In this document: piece by piece, positions 36,018-44,511 of the stretch
Position numbering within the stretch: position 1 is the stretch's first letter
Layout of the letters: the number at the start of each line of letters is the position of its first letter
Assembly: GCA_944386685.1 (NCBI GenBank)
Contig: CALXCA010000009.1
Span: forward strand, 1 to 62,119
Length of the DNA stretch: 62,119 nt
Source: an uncultured Clostridia bacterium
Lineage (GTDB): Bacteria; Bacillota; Clostridia; TANB77; CAG-508
Direction of reading: 5' to 3'
The notes under the pieces: model-generated
Database searches by the model: none
Told to the model about the DNA's origin: nothing
The model's input: only the letters and a program-made list of their open reading frames with translations
Position numbers and translations under genes: made by a program

Positions 36018-36920
36018 ATGAGTGAAAAAATAATAGAATTAAAAGCTTTAGATGGAGTAAAAATTAATGGATATTTATTGAGTTGTGATAAAAATAGCAA
36101 AGATGTATTAATTGAAATACATGGAATGACTAGTAATTGTTTTAAGAAAAGAGAAAGAACAATTGCAGAAACAGTTAAAAATATTGGTATAGATTCTATT
36201 TGTATTAACACAAGGGGTAGTGAAATTGCTAAATACATTAAATATGTAGATGGAAGAAAAGAATTGGCAGGAACGGCATATGAAGATATTGAAGAATCAT
36301 ATTATGATTTAATAGGTGTAATTAAATATGCTATAAGTTTAGGTTATACGTCTATATATCTTCAAGGACATAGTTTAGGTTCAACTAAAGTAGTTTATAC
36401 ATATAATAAAATGAAAAATAATCATGATGAAGAATTAAAATATATAAAAGGAATATTATTGCTATCATTGGTAGACATACCTGACATGTTTAGAACTTAT
36501 TTTAGAAATAAATATTTACAATATGCTGAAGAAAAAGAGAAGAATGGAAATTTATTGGAATTAATGCCACCAGATGCATTTATTCACCCAATTTCAGTAA
36601 AAACATATTTGAAATATACTAAATATAGTAAAGTAATAGATTTTGCACAATATAGTAACGAAAATAATGATTTTGACATTTTGAATAAAATAGAAGTGCC
36701 ATTATTTATGAGATGGGGAAATATTAATGAATTTATTAGGAGAGATGCTAAAAATCAAGTTGATTTTATGAGAAGAGTAATAAAAAAGCAAGATATTGAT
36801 ATAGACTTTATTGATGGAGCTAATCATTCATATAATGATAAAGAAGCAGAATTAGCCAAAAATATTGAGCATTTTCTAAAAAATACAAAAAATATTGAAA
36901 ATTTTAGCAAAAAGTGGTAA
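36018..36920 (+). CDS. Alpha/beta hydrolase
   Basis: A 300-residue cytoplasmic alpha/beta hydrolase: oxyanion region EIHGMTSNCFKKRE, nucleophile elbow QGHSLGSTKVVY (Ser), acid-containing strand VPLFMRWGNINEF and catalytic His in IDGANHSYNDKE. It resembles the esterase/DUF1749-type group; the substrate is not predictable. GAAAGGAAAG precedes the start. Its last codons contain the -10 of the next gene's promoter. Confidence 0.88.
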   Translation: MSEKIIELKALDGVKINGYLLSCDKNSKDVLIEIHGMTSNCFKKRERTIAETVKNIGIDSICINTRGSEIAKYIKYVDGRKELAGTAYEDIEESYYDLIGVIKYAISLGYTSIYLQGHSLGSTKVVYTYNKMKNNHDEELKYIKGILLLSLVDIPDMFRTYFRNKYLQYAEEKEKNGNLLELMPPDAFIHPISVKTYLKYTKYSKVIDFAQYSNENNDFDILNKIEVPLFMRWGNINEFIRRDAKNQVDFMRRVIKKQDIDIDFIDGANHSYNDKEAELAKNIEHFLKNTKNIENFSKKW

Positions 36921-36923
36921 AAT
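36895..36923 (+). promoter_or_regulatory. Promoter of cassette gene at 37.0 kb
   Basis: TTGAAA (36895-36900), 17 nt ending AAAGTGG, TAAAAT (36918-36923); the -10 overlaps the hydrolase stop codon. Confidence 0.65.
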
Positions 36924-36970
36924 ATTTACATAAAGTTGCTTTTAAACACTTGAACATTAGGAGGCACAAT

Positions 36971-37273
36971 ATGGAATCTATTTTTCTTGGAATTAATTGG
37001 AGATTCTTTGCAAAAACAAAGGAGATGAATAATTACTTAATTGTGGTTGGTCGATTTGTTCCAAATGTCGGAGATAGAGTACCTGTTGAAATACTTAAAA
37101 GGGTACTTATATCAATAACTTTGAAGAAAATTGAACAACTAGAGAGCTTTAATGGGAATGTTTGTGAGGACATTTCTGAACTTAAGCCACTCGACGATGG
37201 AATGAGAGTAGTTTATCAGGTTAAATTCAAGACTATGGAGGAGCTTATGAGATATAGGAAAGAAGTTTTCTAA
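36971..37273 (+). CDS. Hypothetical protein in a self-contained cassette
   Basis: A 100-residue soluble protein (MESIFLGINWRFFAKTKEMNN ...) with no recognised domain. TAGGAGG lies 6 nt before ATG at 36971. Codon use is less AT-skewed than in neighbours (GTCGGA, CTCGAC, GAGGAGCTT). It has its own promoter, strong ribosome site and terminator. The layout matches the units at 20.0, 49.8 and 53.2 kb. Confidence 0.72.
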   Translation: MESIFLGINWRFFAKTKEMNNYLIVVGRFVPNVGDRVPVEILKRVLISITLKKIEQLESFNGNVCEDISELKPLDDGMRVVYQVKFKTMEELMRYRKEVF

Positions 37274-37285
37274 TTGTGCGTCTAA

Positions 37286-37335
37286 ACCCTGTATGAAATT
37301 GAATTAATTAAAACAATTTCATACAGGGTAATTTT
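37286..37335 (+). terminator. Terminator of the 37.0 kb cassette
   Basis: ACCCTGTATGAAATTG pairs perfectly with CAATTTCATACAGGGT, then AATTTTG. Confidence 0.85.
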
Positions 37336-37417
37336 GTGTTGAAGTTAATAAAGAACTGTAGATATTATAATTTCATCGTTTTTAACAAAACGATTTAAAA
37401 AAGACCATTATCCAATA

Positions 37418-37464
37418 ACATTTTCTCATTTCTTTACTTAAGACATTATCATATTTCTTTCATA
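37418..37464. mobile_element. Solitary insertion-sequence end
   Basis: Forty-seven bases beginning ACATTTTCTCATTTC match 13653-13699, the right end of the decayed IS, with one mismatch (CATATTT for CACATTT). No transposase is nearby, so only the end of a lost copy remains. Confidence 0.8.
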
Positions 37465-37492
37465 CACATATTGATCATTAACAAAAAAGATG

Positions 37493-37521
37493 TTTACATA
37501 TTTAAATATAAATGATATAAT
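37493..37521 (+). promoter_or_regulatory. Promoter of hisS
   Basis: TTTACA (37493-37498), 17 nt, TATAAT (37516-37521). The following 150-nt leader has no clear T-box. Confidence 0.7.
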
Positions 37522-37673
37522 AAGCACAGTTTATTAATGTGCAGTATATAATTATTTTAATTTTTGACTGCAAAGAGAAAAAATCAAAAAGCTAGAGATT
37601 GTATAAAAATAAAGGTTTATGGGTACCCTTTTAAAAATCCAAATATAATAATATATAAGGAAAGTGATAAAAA

Positions 37674-38957
37674 ATGAGCAAAATAGAATTAAGAAATGTA
37701 AAAGGAACAACAGATTATTCACCAAAAGAGCAATATATAAGAAATTACATATCAGATACATTAAAAAATGTATTTGAAAAATATGGATATAAACCATTAC
37801 AAACTCCATTATTGTGTTATTATGATTTATTAGCACTAAAATATGATGAGGAAAATGACATTTTAAAAGAAGTATATAAAGTAAAAGACCAGGGGAATAG
37901 AAACTTAGCATTAAGATATGACTTAACAGTTCCTTTTGCTAAATATATAGCAATTAATCAAAATACAAAACTTCCATTTAAAAGATATGAGATTGGGGAA
38001 GTATTTAGAAATGGTCCAGTAAAACTAGGAAGAGATAGAGAATTTATACAATGTGATGTTGATGTTGTAGGAATAGAAGGTCAATTAATAGAAGCGGAAT
38101 TTGTTGCCTTATATGTAGAAGCATATAAAAAATTAGGAATTGATGTAATAATTAAATATAATAACAGAAAATTTTTGTCAGGAATTATTATTGAAGCAGG
38201 AATACCTAATGAATTTATTACTGACACAATAACAATAATAGATAAATTTGAAAAATTAACAAAACAAGAACTTGAACAAGAATTTTTAAAAATAGGAGTA
38301 AATAAAGACCAAATTGAAAAACTATATTCATTTTTACAAATGAATTCAGAAGAATTAATAAATATCAAAAGTGAAAATGAAATATTAAATCAAGGAATTA
38401 AGGAATTAGAAACATTAAAAGGATATATTGCAAAATTAGATTTATTACAATATGTACAATTTTCACCATCACTTGCACGTGGTCAAGAGTATTATACAGG
38501 AACAGTATTTGAAGTATATGATGCAAAAGGAGAAATAAAATCTAGTATAGGTGGTGGAGGCCGTTATGATAAAATGATTACAGATTTTATTGATGATGGC
38601 AAACAATATCCAGCAGTAGGTATAAGCTTTGGGCTAAATGTTATATATGAAATATTAAAAGATAGGGAAGAGTTTGCAGAAAAAGCATTAACAGACATAT
38701 TTATTATACCTATGGGAACAGAAATAGAATGTTTAAAAATAGCTGAAATTTTAAGAAAAGCAAATTATAAAGTTGAAGTAGAAATGAAACAAAGAAAAAT
38801 GAAAAAATCATTAGAATATGCTAATGAAGAAAATATACCATATGTATTTATTCTAGGAGAAGATGAATTAAAACAAAATATAATTTCTATAAAAAATATG
38901 AAAGAAAAAACTCAAACAACAATTTCTTTAGACAAAATTGCAGATTGGAAAAATTAA
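37674..38957 (+). CDS. hisS: Histidyl-tRNA synthetase
   Basis: Charges tRNA-His. Class II signatures: KGTTDYSPKEQYIRNYI at the N-terminus, motif 2 KRYEIGEVFRNGPVKLGRDREFIQCDVDVVG, the histidine-A loops LARGQEYYTGTVFEVY and GGGGRYDKMI, and a C-terminal anticodon-binding domain (IFIIPMGTEIECLKIAEILRK). The length of 427 residues is normal. AAGGAAAGTG precedes the start. No T-box sequence is evident in its leader, unlike glyS and valS. Confidence 0.97.
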   Translation: MSKIELRNVKGTTDYSPKEQYIRNYISDTLKNVFEKYGYKPLQTPLLCYYDLLALKYDEENDILKEVYKVKDQGNRNLALRYDLTVPFAKYIAINQNTKLPFKRYEIGEVFRNGPVKLGRDREFIQCDVDVVGIEGQLIEAEFVALYVEAYKKLGIDVIIKYNNRKFLSGIIIEAGIPNEFITDTITIIDKFEKLTKQELEQEFLKIGVNKDQIEKLYSFLQMNSEELINIKSENEILNQGIKELETLKGYIAKLDLLQYVQFSPSLARGQEYYTGTVFEVYDAKGEIKSSIGGGGRYDKMITDFIDDGKQYPAVGISFGLNVIYEILKDREEFAEKALTDIFIIPMGTEIECLKIAEILRKANYKVEVEMKQRKMKKSLEYANEENIPYVFILGEDELKQNIISIKNMKEKTQTTISLDKIADWKN

Positions 38958-38976
38958 AATTGTTTGTTGTTTGTGT

Positions 38977-39076
38977 GGGGTCGGTCCTTTTTTTTACTGG
39001 GGTCAGACCCTAATCCAAAAAGGGACCGACCCCAACAGCAAACGCCAAGCACAAAAAAGGACCGACCCCAACCATC
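38977..39076. repeat. GGGGTCGGTCC repeat hairpins
   Basis: GGGGTCGGTCCTTTTTT at 38977 is complementary to AAAAAAGGACCGACCCC at 39053-39069; an inner GGGGTCAGACCC is followed by a separate AAAAAGGGACCGACCCC unit. The cluster lies between hisS and the hemolysin III gene. Confidence 0.85.
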
Positions 39077-39096
39077 CAAAAGAAAGGAAAAAATTT

Positions 39097-39771
39097 ATGA
39101 AAAGAACAAAATTAAAAGACAGAATTTTACCACAATATACGAAAGGCGAAGAAATATTTAACATGGTTTCACATATAGTTGGAGGAGCATTAGGAATTAT
39201 TACACTTGTATTAGCAATTATAATTGGAGCCATACACCATAATGTTTATGGAATAATAAGTGGAATTATATTTGGAATTTCAATGATATTTTTATATACA
39301 ATGTCAAGTATTTACCACGGACTAAGCCCTAAATTATTATCAAAAAAGGTAATGCAAATACTTGACCACTGCGCAATATTTGCTTTAATTGCAGGTTCAT
39401 ATACTCCTTTTGCATTATGTACATTACGAGAATACTCAACTGCACTAGGATGGATTATATTTGCAGTGATATGGGGATTTGCAGCATTAGGAATTACATT
39501 AAATTCTATAGATTTAAAAAAATATAAAATATTTTCAATGATATGTTATTTAGCTATGGGATGGTGTATTGTAGTTAAAATTAATATATTACCAACATTA
39601 CTTACAATACCAGGATTTATATTATTACTTGCTGGTGGAATTGTTTATACAATTGGAGCAATATTGTATATGATTGGAAAAAAACATAAATATATACATT
39701 CTGTTTTCCATTTAAGTGTATTTTTTGGAAATTTACTACATGTTTTGTGTGTATTAATATATGTAATTTAA
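39097..39771 (+). CDS. Hemolysin III / PAQR-family membrane protein
   Basis: A 224-residue protein with seven predicted transmembrane helices. The family motifs are TKGEEIFNMVSHIVGGALG (first His), MSSIYHGLSP, LDHCAIFALIAGSYTPFAL and the terminal SVFHLSVFFGNLLHV, whose His, Asp and His residues coordinate a metal in PAQR proteins. The true start (MKRTKLKDR) has AAGAAAGGAAA upstream; a longer frame runs back through the repeat cluster into hisS. Function as a hemolysin is not established; related TrhA proteins affect membrane fluidity. Confidence 0.93.
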   Translation: MKRTKLKDRILPQYTKGEEIFNMVSHIVGGALGIITLVLAIIIGAIHHNVYGIISGIIFGISMIFLYTMSSIYHGLSPKLLSKKVMQILDHCAIFALIAGSYTPFALCTLREYSTALGWIIFAVIWGFAALGITLNSIDLKKYKIFSMICYLAMGWCIVVKINILPTLLTIPGFILLLAGGIVYTIGAILYMIGKKHKYIHSVFHLSVFFGNLLHVLCVLIYVI

Positions 39772-40182
39772 ACTGTTTTATAAAATATTAATTATATTAA
39801 AACTAGTTTTTATTGATTAGTAAATAGTTATTAATAATTATAATTTAATACAGTTTATTTTCTAAATAATAATACTATAATATTATTTATACAATAGCTA
39901 GTCCTTTGAGATTTTCTCCTTGTAGCCGAAAACTCAAATTGGGCGAGTACAAATTAAAGAAAAATTAAAGATCTTTCTTATTTGTTTTTGAAGAAGTTAT
40001 AATAAGTTTTATTATAACTTCTTTTATTTAATAAAAAATTAATAATTCCTCTATTTTTTATTAATAATTTTATGATATAATATTAACAGTTACATTAAGA
40101 GCAAAGTGAGAATTAATAAATTTAATTATAGGAAAGGAGAACAAGAAATATTTAGACTAATAAATATTTCAAACAAATACAA
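39772..40182. other. Intergenic region with hairpins
   Basis: Contents: a CTACAAG-loop hairpin in inverted orientation (39905-39938; the loop reads CTTGTAG), a terminator (39993-40030: GAAGTTATAATAA / TTATTATAACTTC, then TTTTATTT), and an AT-rich stretch with TATAAT at about 40075 that probably starts the response-regulator transcript. No coding frame is supported. Confidence 0.6.
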
Positions 40183-40875
40183 ATGTATAACATATTAGTA
40201 GTAGATGATGACAAAGAAATAGTAAAAGCAATTGAAATATATTTAGGAAAAGAAAATTATAAAATATTCAAAGCATATGATGGAGAACAAGCACTAAAAC
40301 AAATAAAAGAAAATGAAATACATTTAATAATAATGGACATAATGATGCCAAATAAAGATGGAATAGAAACACTTGAAGAAATAAGAAAAGACAAAAGTAT
40401 TCCAGTAATATTACTATCAGCAAAATCCGAAGATATAGACAAAATAAATGGGTTAAATGTTGGAGCAGATGATTATGTAACAAAACCATTTAATCCTGTT
40501 GAATTAATTGCAAGAGTAAATGCATTAATAAGAAGATGCACAAAATTTGGAACATTTGAAGATAAAAAAACAATAATAAAATCTGGAGACTTAATGATAG
40601 ATGATGAATTAAAAAAAGTTGTAGTAGATGGAAGAGAAGTTAAACTTACACCAACAGAATACAATATTTTAAAATTCTTAACAAAAAACAAAGGAAAAGT
40701 ATATTCTATTGATGAAATATATACAAATATTTGGGAAGAAGAAAGCTTTGCTGCAGAAAATATTATTGCAGTACATATAAGACATATTAGAGAAAAAATA
40801 GAAATTAATCCAAAAGAACCCAAATATTTAAAAGTTATATGGGGAGTAGGATATAAAGTAGAAGAATTAAATTAA
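40183..40875 (+). CDS. OmpR-family response regulator
   Basis: The receiver domain has the acidic pair VDDDKE, phospho-acceptor Asp in IIMDIMMPNKDG, LLSAKSED and the Lys in DDYVTKPFNP; the C-terminal winged helix has TPTEYNILKFLTKNKGKVYS and IAVHIRHIREKIE ... IWGVGYKVE. It is 230 residues, similar to VanR/PhoP-like regulators. Its partner kinase is the next gene. The start codon is 9 nt after AAATATTTC with GGAGAAC farther upstream, so initiation is somewhat unusual. Confidence 0.96.
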   Translation: MYNILVVDDDKEIVKAIEIYLGKENYKIFKAYDGEQALKQIKENEIHLIIMDIMMPNKDGIETLEEIRKDKSIPVILLSAKSEDIDKINGLNVGADDYVTKPFNPVELIARVNALIRRCTKFGTFEDKKTIIKSGDLMIDDELKKVVVDGREVKLTPTEYNILKFLTKNKGKVYSIDEIYTNIWEEESFAAENIIAVHIRHIREKIEINPKEPKYLKVIWGVGYKVEELN

Positions 40876-40998
40876 AAATTTTAAAGAATTAATAATTGTA
40901 ACATTTAATTTTAATATAATTAAAAAAGTATAAATTTTATATTGTATTAAATAAAGAATTAATAATAGTAGTTATTATAAAAGAAAGGGATATATAGA

Positions 40999-43119
40999 AT
41001 GAGAAATAGCAAAATACTTAAAATAATATGTTATATCACATTACCAATATTAATAGGAATAATCATTTTATCTACATTTTATATAGTATTAAAAGATGCA
41101 ACATATTATAGTACAGAAGAGTATTTTAATTCAGAAGACTTTTTAGGCTCATATATGTCTAAATTATCAACTGCTACAAATAGACTAATATACAGAAATC
41201 CTTATTATAACAGTATAAAAGATGGAGATACAATAATTTGCTATACAGAAAATGGAGAATTTGATTATAAAAAAACTAATATGTATTTTCTAATTTTGTA
41301 TAAAAATAAAGCATTTACAAATGTAGAATTAACATCAGAAGTAAGTACAGTAGAAACAATAAAAAATTATATTTCTAATTTAGAAGGTAATCAAAATTTT
41401 AACATAGTAAATGGAAAAATAGAAACAAATTCAGAAATTTTAGCAAAAAGAGCAGAGCAATATTTAAATTTATTTATATTCTCTTATTATACAATTAATG
41501 ACAGTACTTATATGACATCAGATGAAAATATATACATACAACCAGAAAACGCAGTAGATACATATAGCTACGAAGATAATCCAAATATTAATTATTACAC
41601 AACTAATATAGAAGATTTTATTATATATACATCTTATAATGAGAACTTTATGGATGCATCAAAACAAATGCTAGTATGTAAATCAATTGAAATGTTAAGA
41701 CCATATGAAAACAGTTTTTATATATTAATGCCAATATGTACTGCATTAACAGTTTTAATATTATTATATTTAATAGTTTCAATAGGACATAAAAAAGGTA
41801 CAAAAGGGATTGCTACTTCAGATTTTGATAAAATTCCACTTGAAATAATTGGATTTATAGGAATATGTATTATAGGACTAGTATTTATATTATTAGCACA
41901 AGAAGTTGATACTACAGAATTTGAACTAATAATTTCGTTATTATTTACAGTATATTTTACAATTTTTATAGTAGGAATTATAATATTTGATACAATTATA
42001 AAAAGAATAAAATCAAGAACTTTCTGGAAGACAACGCTGGTTGGGAAAATTGTAATAATTTTACTAAAACCCATTCATAAATTCGAAAAATTTATGGAAG
42101 AAGTAAGAGGAACATCAAAATATTTTTCTAATGCAATAACAAAATTTATTGTATTTGTATGTATTGAAGTATTTTTAGCATTTATAGTATTTATATTGTT
42201 CAACTCTTCAGATCCATTCATATTTTTATTACTAGAATTTATATTAGTAGCATTTTTTATACAAAGAATGGTAAAATCAATTGTTAATTATGACAAAATA
42301 GAGAAAAAACTAAAAGAAATGTATGAGGGAGATAATCAAACACAATTAGACAAAAATCAATTTTTACCAGTGTTTAATCAATCAATTACATATTTAAATG
42401 ATATCTCAAATGGATTAGAAAATGCAATTCAAGATAGAATGAAAAGTGAAAGATTAAAAACAGAATTAATAACAAATGTATCACATGATATAAAAACACC
42501 TTTAACTTCAATAATTAATTACGTAGATTTAATTAAACAAGAAAACATTCAAAACGAAAAAGTTAAAGAATATATAGAGATATTAGATAATAAATCTCAA
42601 AGATTAAAGAAATTAATTGAAGATTTAGTAGAAGCATCTAAAGTATCAATAGGAAATGTAAAATTAAATTTAGAAAAAATTAATATTGTAGAACTTATTA
42701 ATCAAGCTGTTGGAGAATTTGAAGATAAATTTGAATCTAAAGGCTTAGATATAGTTATAAATTCAAATGAAAATGAAATTTTTATTTTTGCAGATAGTAG
42801 ATATATGTATAGAATTATAGAAAATTTGTTTAGTAATATTTCTAAATATGCGTTACAAAATTCTAGAGTATATATTGATATACAAAAAGTTGACGACAAA
42901 GTTTATATAAAAATGAAAAATATTTCTAAAGATAAATTGAATATTCCTGCAGAAGAATTGATGCAAAGATTTGTTAGAGGAGATAAATCTAGAACAACAG
43001 AAGGAAGCGGATTGGGAATTTCTATTGCACAAAATCTTACAGAAATTCAAAACGGAAAATTTAATTTAATAATTGATGGAGACTTATTTAAAACTGAACT
43101 TGAATTTAATACAATCTAA
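40999..43119 (+). CDS. Membrane sensor histidine kinase
   Basis: A 706-residue kinase. Transmembrane segment 1 (about 10-30) precedes an extracellular domain of about 200 residues; at least five further transmembrane segments follow between 245 and 425, more than in ordinary sensor kinases. The cytoplasmic HisKA motif is NVSHDIKTPLTSIINYVDL (His near 490), with ATPase boxes NLFSNISKYAL and GSGLGISIAQNL. GAAAGGGAT precedes the start. It pairs with the response regulator upstream. The architecture with a multi-pass membrane block resembles kinases that sense envelope stress or antibiotics. Confidence 0.94.
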   Translation: MRNSKILKIICYITLPILIGIIILSTFYIVLKDATYYSTEEYFNSEDFLGSYMSKLSTATNRLIYRNPYYNSIKDGDTIICYTENGEFDYKKTNMYFLILYKNKAFTNVELTSEVSTVETIKNYISNLEGNQNFNIVNGKIETNSEILAKRAEQYLNLFIFSYYTINDSTYMTSDENIYIQPENAVDTYSYEDNPNINYYTTNIEDFIIYTSYNENFMDASKQMLVCKSIEMLRPYENSFYILMPICTALTVLILLYLIVSIGHKKGTKGIATSDFDKIPLEIIGFIGICIIGLVFILLAQEVDTTEFELIISLLFTVYFTIFIVGIIIFDTIIKRIKSRTFWKTTLVGKIVIILLKPIHKFEKFMEEVRGTSKYFSNAITKFIVFVCIEVFLAFIVFILFNSSDPFIFLLLEFILVAFFIQRMVKSIVNYDKIEKKLKEMYEGDNQTQLDKNQFLPVFNQSITYLNDISNGLENAIQDRMKSERLKTELITNVSHDIKTPLTSIINYVDLIKQENIQNEKVKEYIEILDNKSQRLKKLIEDLVEASKVSIGNVKLNLEKINIVELINQAVGEFEDKFESKGLDIVINSNENEIFIFADSRYMYRIIENLFSNISKYALQNSRVYIDIQKVDDKVYIKMKNISKDKLNIPAEELMQRFVRGDKSRTTEGSGLGISIAQNLTEIQNGKFNLIIDGDLFKTELEFNTI

Positions 43120-43350
43120 TTCTGTTAGATTTCTAGAACTTTGATATATTAATAATTGCATAAATTTTTCGACTCAATACGGAAATATAAGAATTTCTAA
43201 AATAATTTTATGGCACCCTTTCACTTAGTCCTCGCTACGCTTGGGCGCGAACATTTTCCATAAAATTATTTAAGCAATTCTAAATTTCCTCCAATCGTAT
43301 TCAAAATTTATTTATTATTAATATATCAAAGTTCTAGGAATTAACAGAAC
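43120..43350. mobile_element. Subfamily-1 palindromic element, inverted copy
   Basis: The core matches 29184-29343 in reverse complement. Its arms read CTGTTAGATTTCTAGAAC and GTTCTAGGAATTAACAG: complementary to each other but different from the GTTACAG arms of the other copies. It follows the kinase gene. Confidence 0.88.
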
Positions 43351-43374
43351 TAAATATGATTTTTTCGAAACTAG

Positions 43375-43403
43375 CTGACAATTTTTATAATATATGATAT
43401 AAT
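43375..43403 (+). promoter_or_regulatory. Promoter of the ATP-grasp operon
   Basis: CTGACA (43375-43380), 17 nt, TATAAT (43398-43403), 65 nt before the first start codon. Confidence 0.7.
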
Positions 43404-43467
43404 AATAAATGTAAAATTTTTAATAGAACATTAAATACTAACAAAAGTATTTAAGAAAGGAAAACTT

Positions 43468-44496
43468 ATGGAAGAAAGAACAAACCAAAATCCAACTAAA
43501 GGGGAGGTGGATCCGTCCGCGGAGTTAGCAAATATTCAATTTAGAGAAGAACTTTTTAAAGAATATTTCAAAACTTCAAAAGAAGTAAACAGACAGTGTG
43601 CAAACAATAATACTAGTATAAAAATAGAATTATTACAAAAAGGAAGAATTAATCTTTTAAATAAATCTATTTTACTATCATATTTTTATGATCAAAACTT
43701 TGTAGGAAACAAAGACTTTATGCACATACCAAGTATTACACAAATAATGCAAAATATAATAAAATACCCAATATTATTAGCAAAAAAGAAAAATATATTT
43801 GGCAATGAAGAAATAATTGGAATTACAACAATAAAAAATGAAAATAATCATTTATTAACAGATAACCCATTTTTTCCAACACAAAATGAAAATGTATTAT
43901 CTATAACAGGAATTCTAACAAAATCAAATATATTTGACATATATGGAGAAAGAATAAAAGGTATTGGAAAGCAATTGTTTAAAACAGCAATAAGAGGAGC
44001 ATATGAAATAAATAAAAATGAACCTGTAAGGCTAATGTGTGAAATAGATTGTAGAAATATTAATAGTATGAAATCATTGCAAAAAGCTGTTAAAGAATTA
44101 CAAGAAGAACATGTAAATATAAATGCAAACTTAGTTGGATATTATGAAATTATAAAAAATAATCAAGAACTAACTGAAGCACCAACATTTATATTTGAAA
44201 TATATTTTAATAAAAATAAAAATGTAAAAAATAAAACAACAATATTTTCATATGAATCATATGAAAATTCAAATACTACAAATTTATTCTATTATTTATC
44301 AGACACAATTAAAAATAAAACATTCAAAAAGCAAATATATATAAATTCATCAAATGAAAAATTAGTTAAATATTATAAAATTGAGGCAATAAACTTGTTA
44401 AAAATGGATGTAAAACCAGGAATAACAGCACTTGGAAATGATAGAATACCAATTACTGCAAATCTAGAAATGAATATGCAGAAAGAAATTTTGTAG
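43468..44496 (+). CDS. Probable GNAT-like acyltransferase
   Basis: A 342-residue soluble protein. Residues 155-185 (GERIKGIGKQLFKTAIRGAYE) fit the acetyl-CoA-binding motif A of GNAT folds, followed by RLMCEIDCRNINSMKSLQKA as the usual next strand and helix. The C-terminal 120 residues are unrecognised. AAGAAAGG precedes the start. It heads a three-gene unit with a GshF-like ATP-grasp protein 15 nt downstream and a papain-like hydrolase, so a role in acylating or building a small peptide is possible. Confidence 0.6.
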   Translation: MEERTNQNPTKGEVDPSAELANIQFREELFKEYFKTSKEVNRQCANNNTSIKIELLQKGRINLLNKSILLSYFYDQNFVGNKDFMHIPSITQIMQNIIKYPILLAKKKNIFGNEEIIGITTIKNENNHLLTDNPFFPTQNENVLSITGILTKSNIFDIYGERIKGIGKQLFKTAIRGAYEINKNEPVRLMCEIDCRNINSMKSLQKAVKELQEEHVNINANLVGYYEIIKNNQELTEAPTFIFEIYFNKNKNVKNKTTIFSYESYENSNTTNLFYYLSDTIKNKTFKKQIYINSSNEKLVKYYKIEAINLLKMDVKPGITALGNDRIPITANLEMNMQKEIL

Positions 44497-44511
44497 GAGA
44501 AAGACATAGTT

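Noticed and set aside
37522..37673. T-box leader for hisS
   Set aside because: No AGGGTGG-ACCGCG-like sequence or competing terminator was found.
38938..39096. N-terminal extension of hemolysin III and an overlapping 65-codon frame
   Set aside because: Both read through GGGACCGACC repeats; the start at 39097 has a good ribosome site and matches the family N-terminus.
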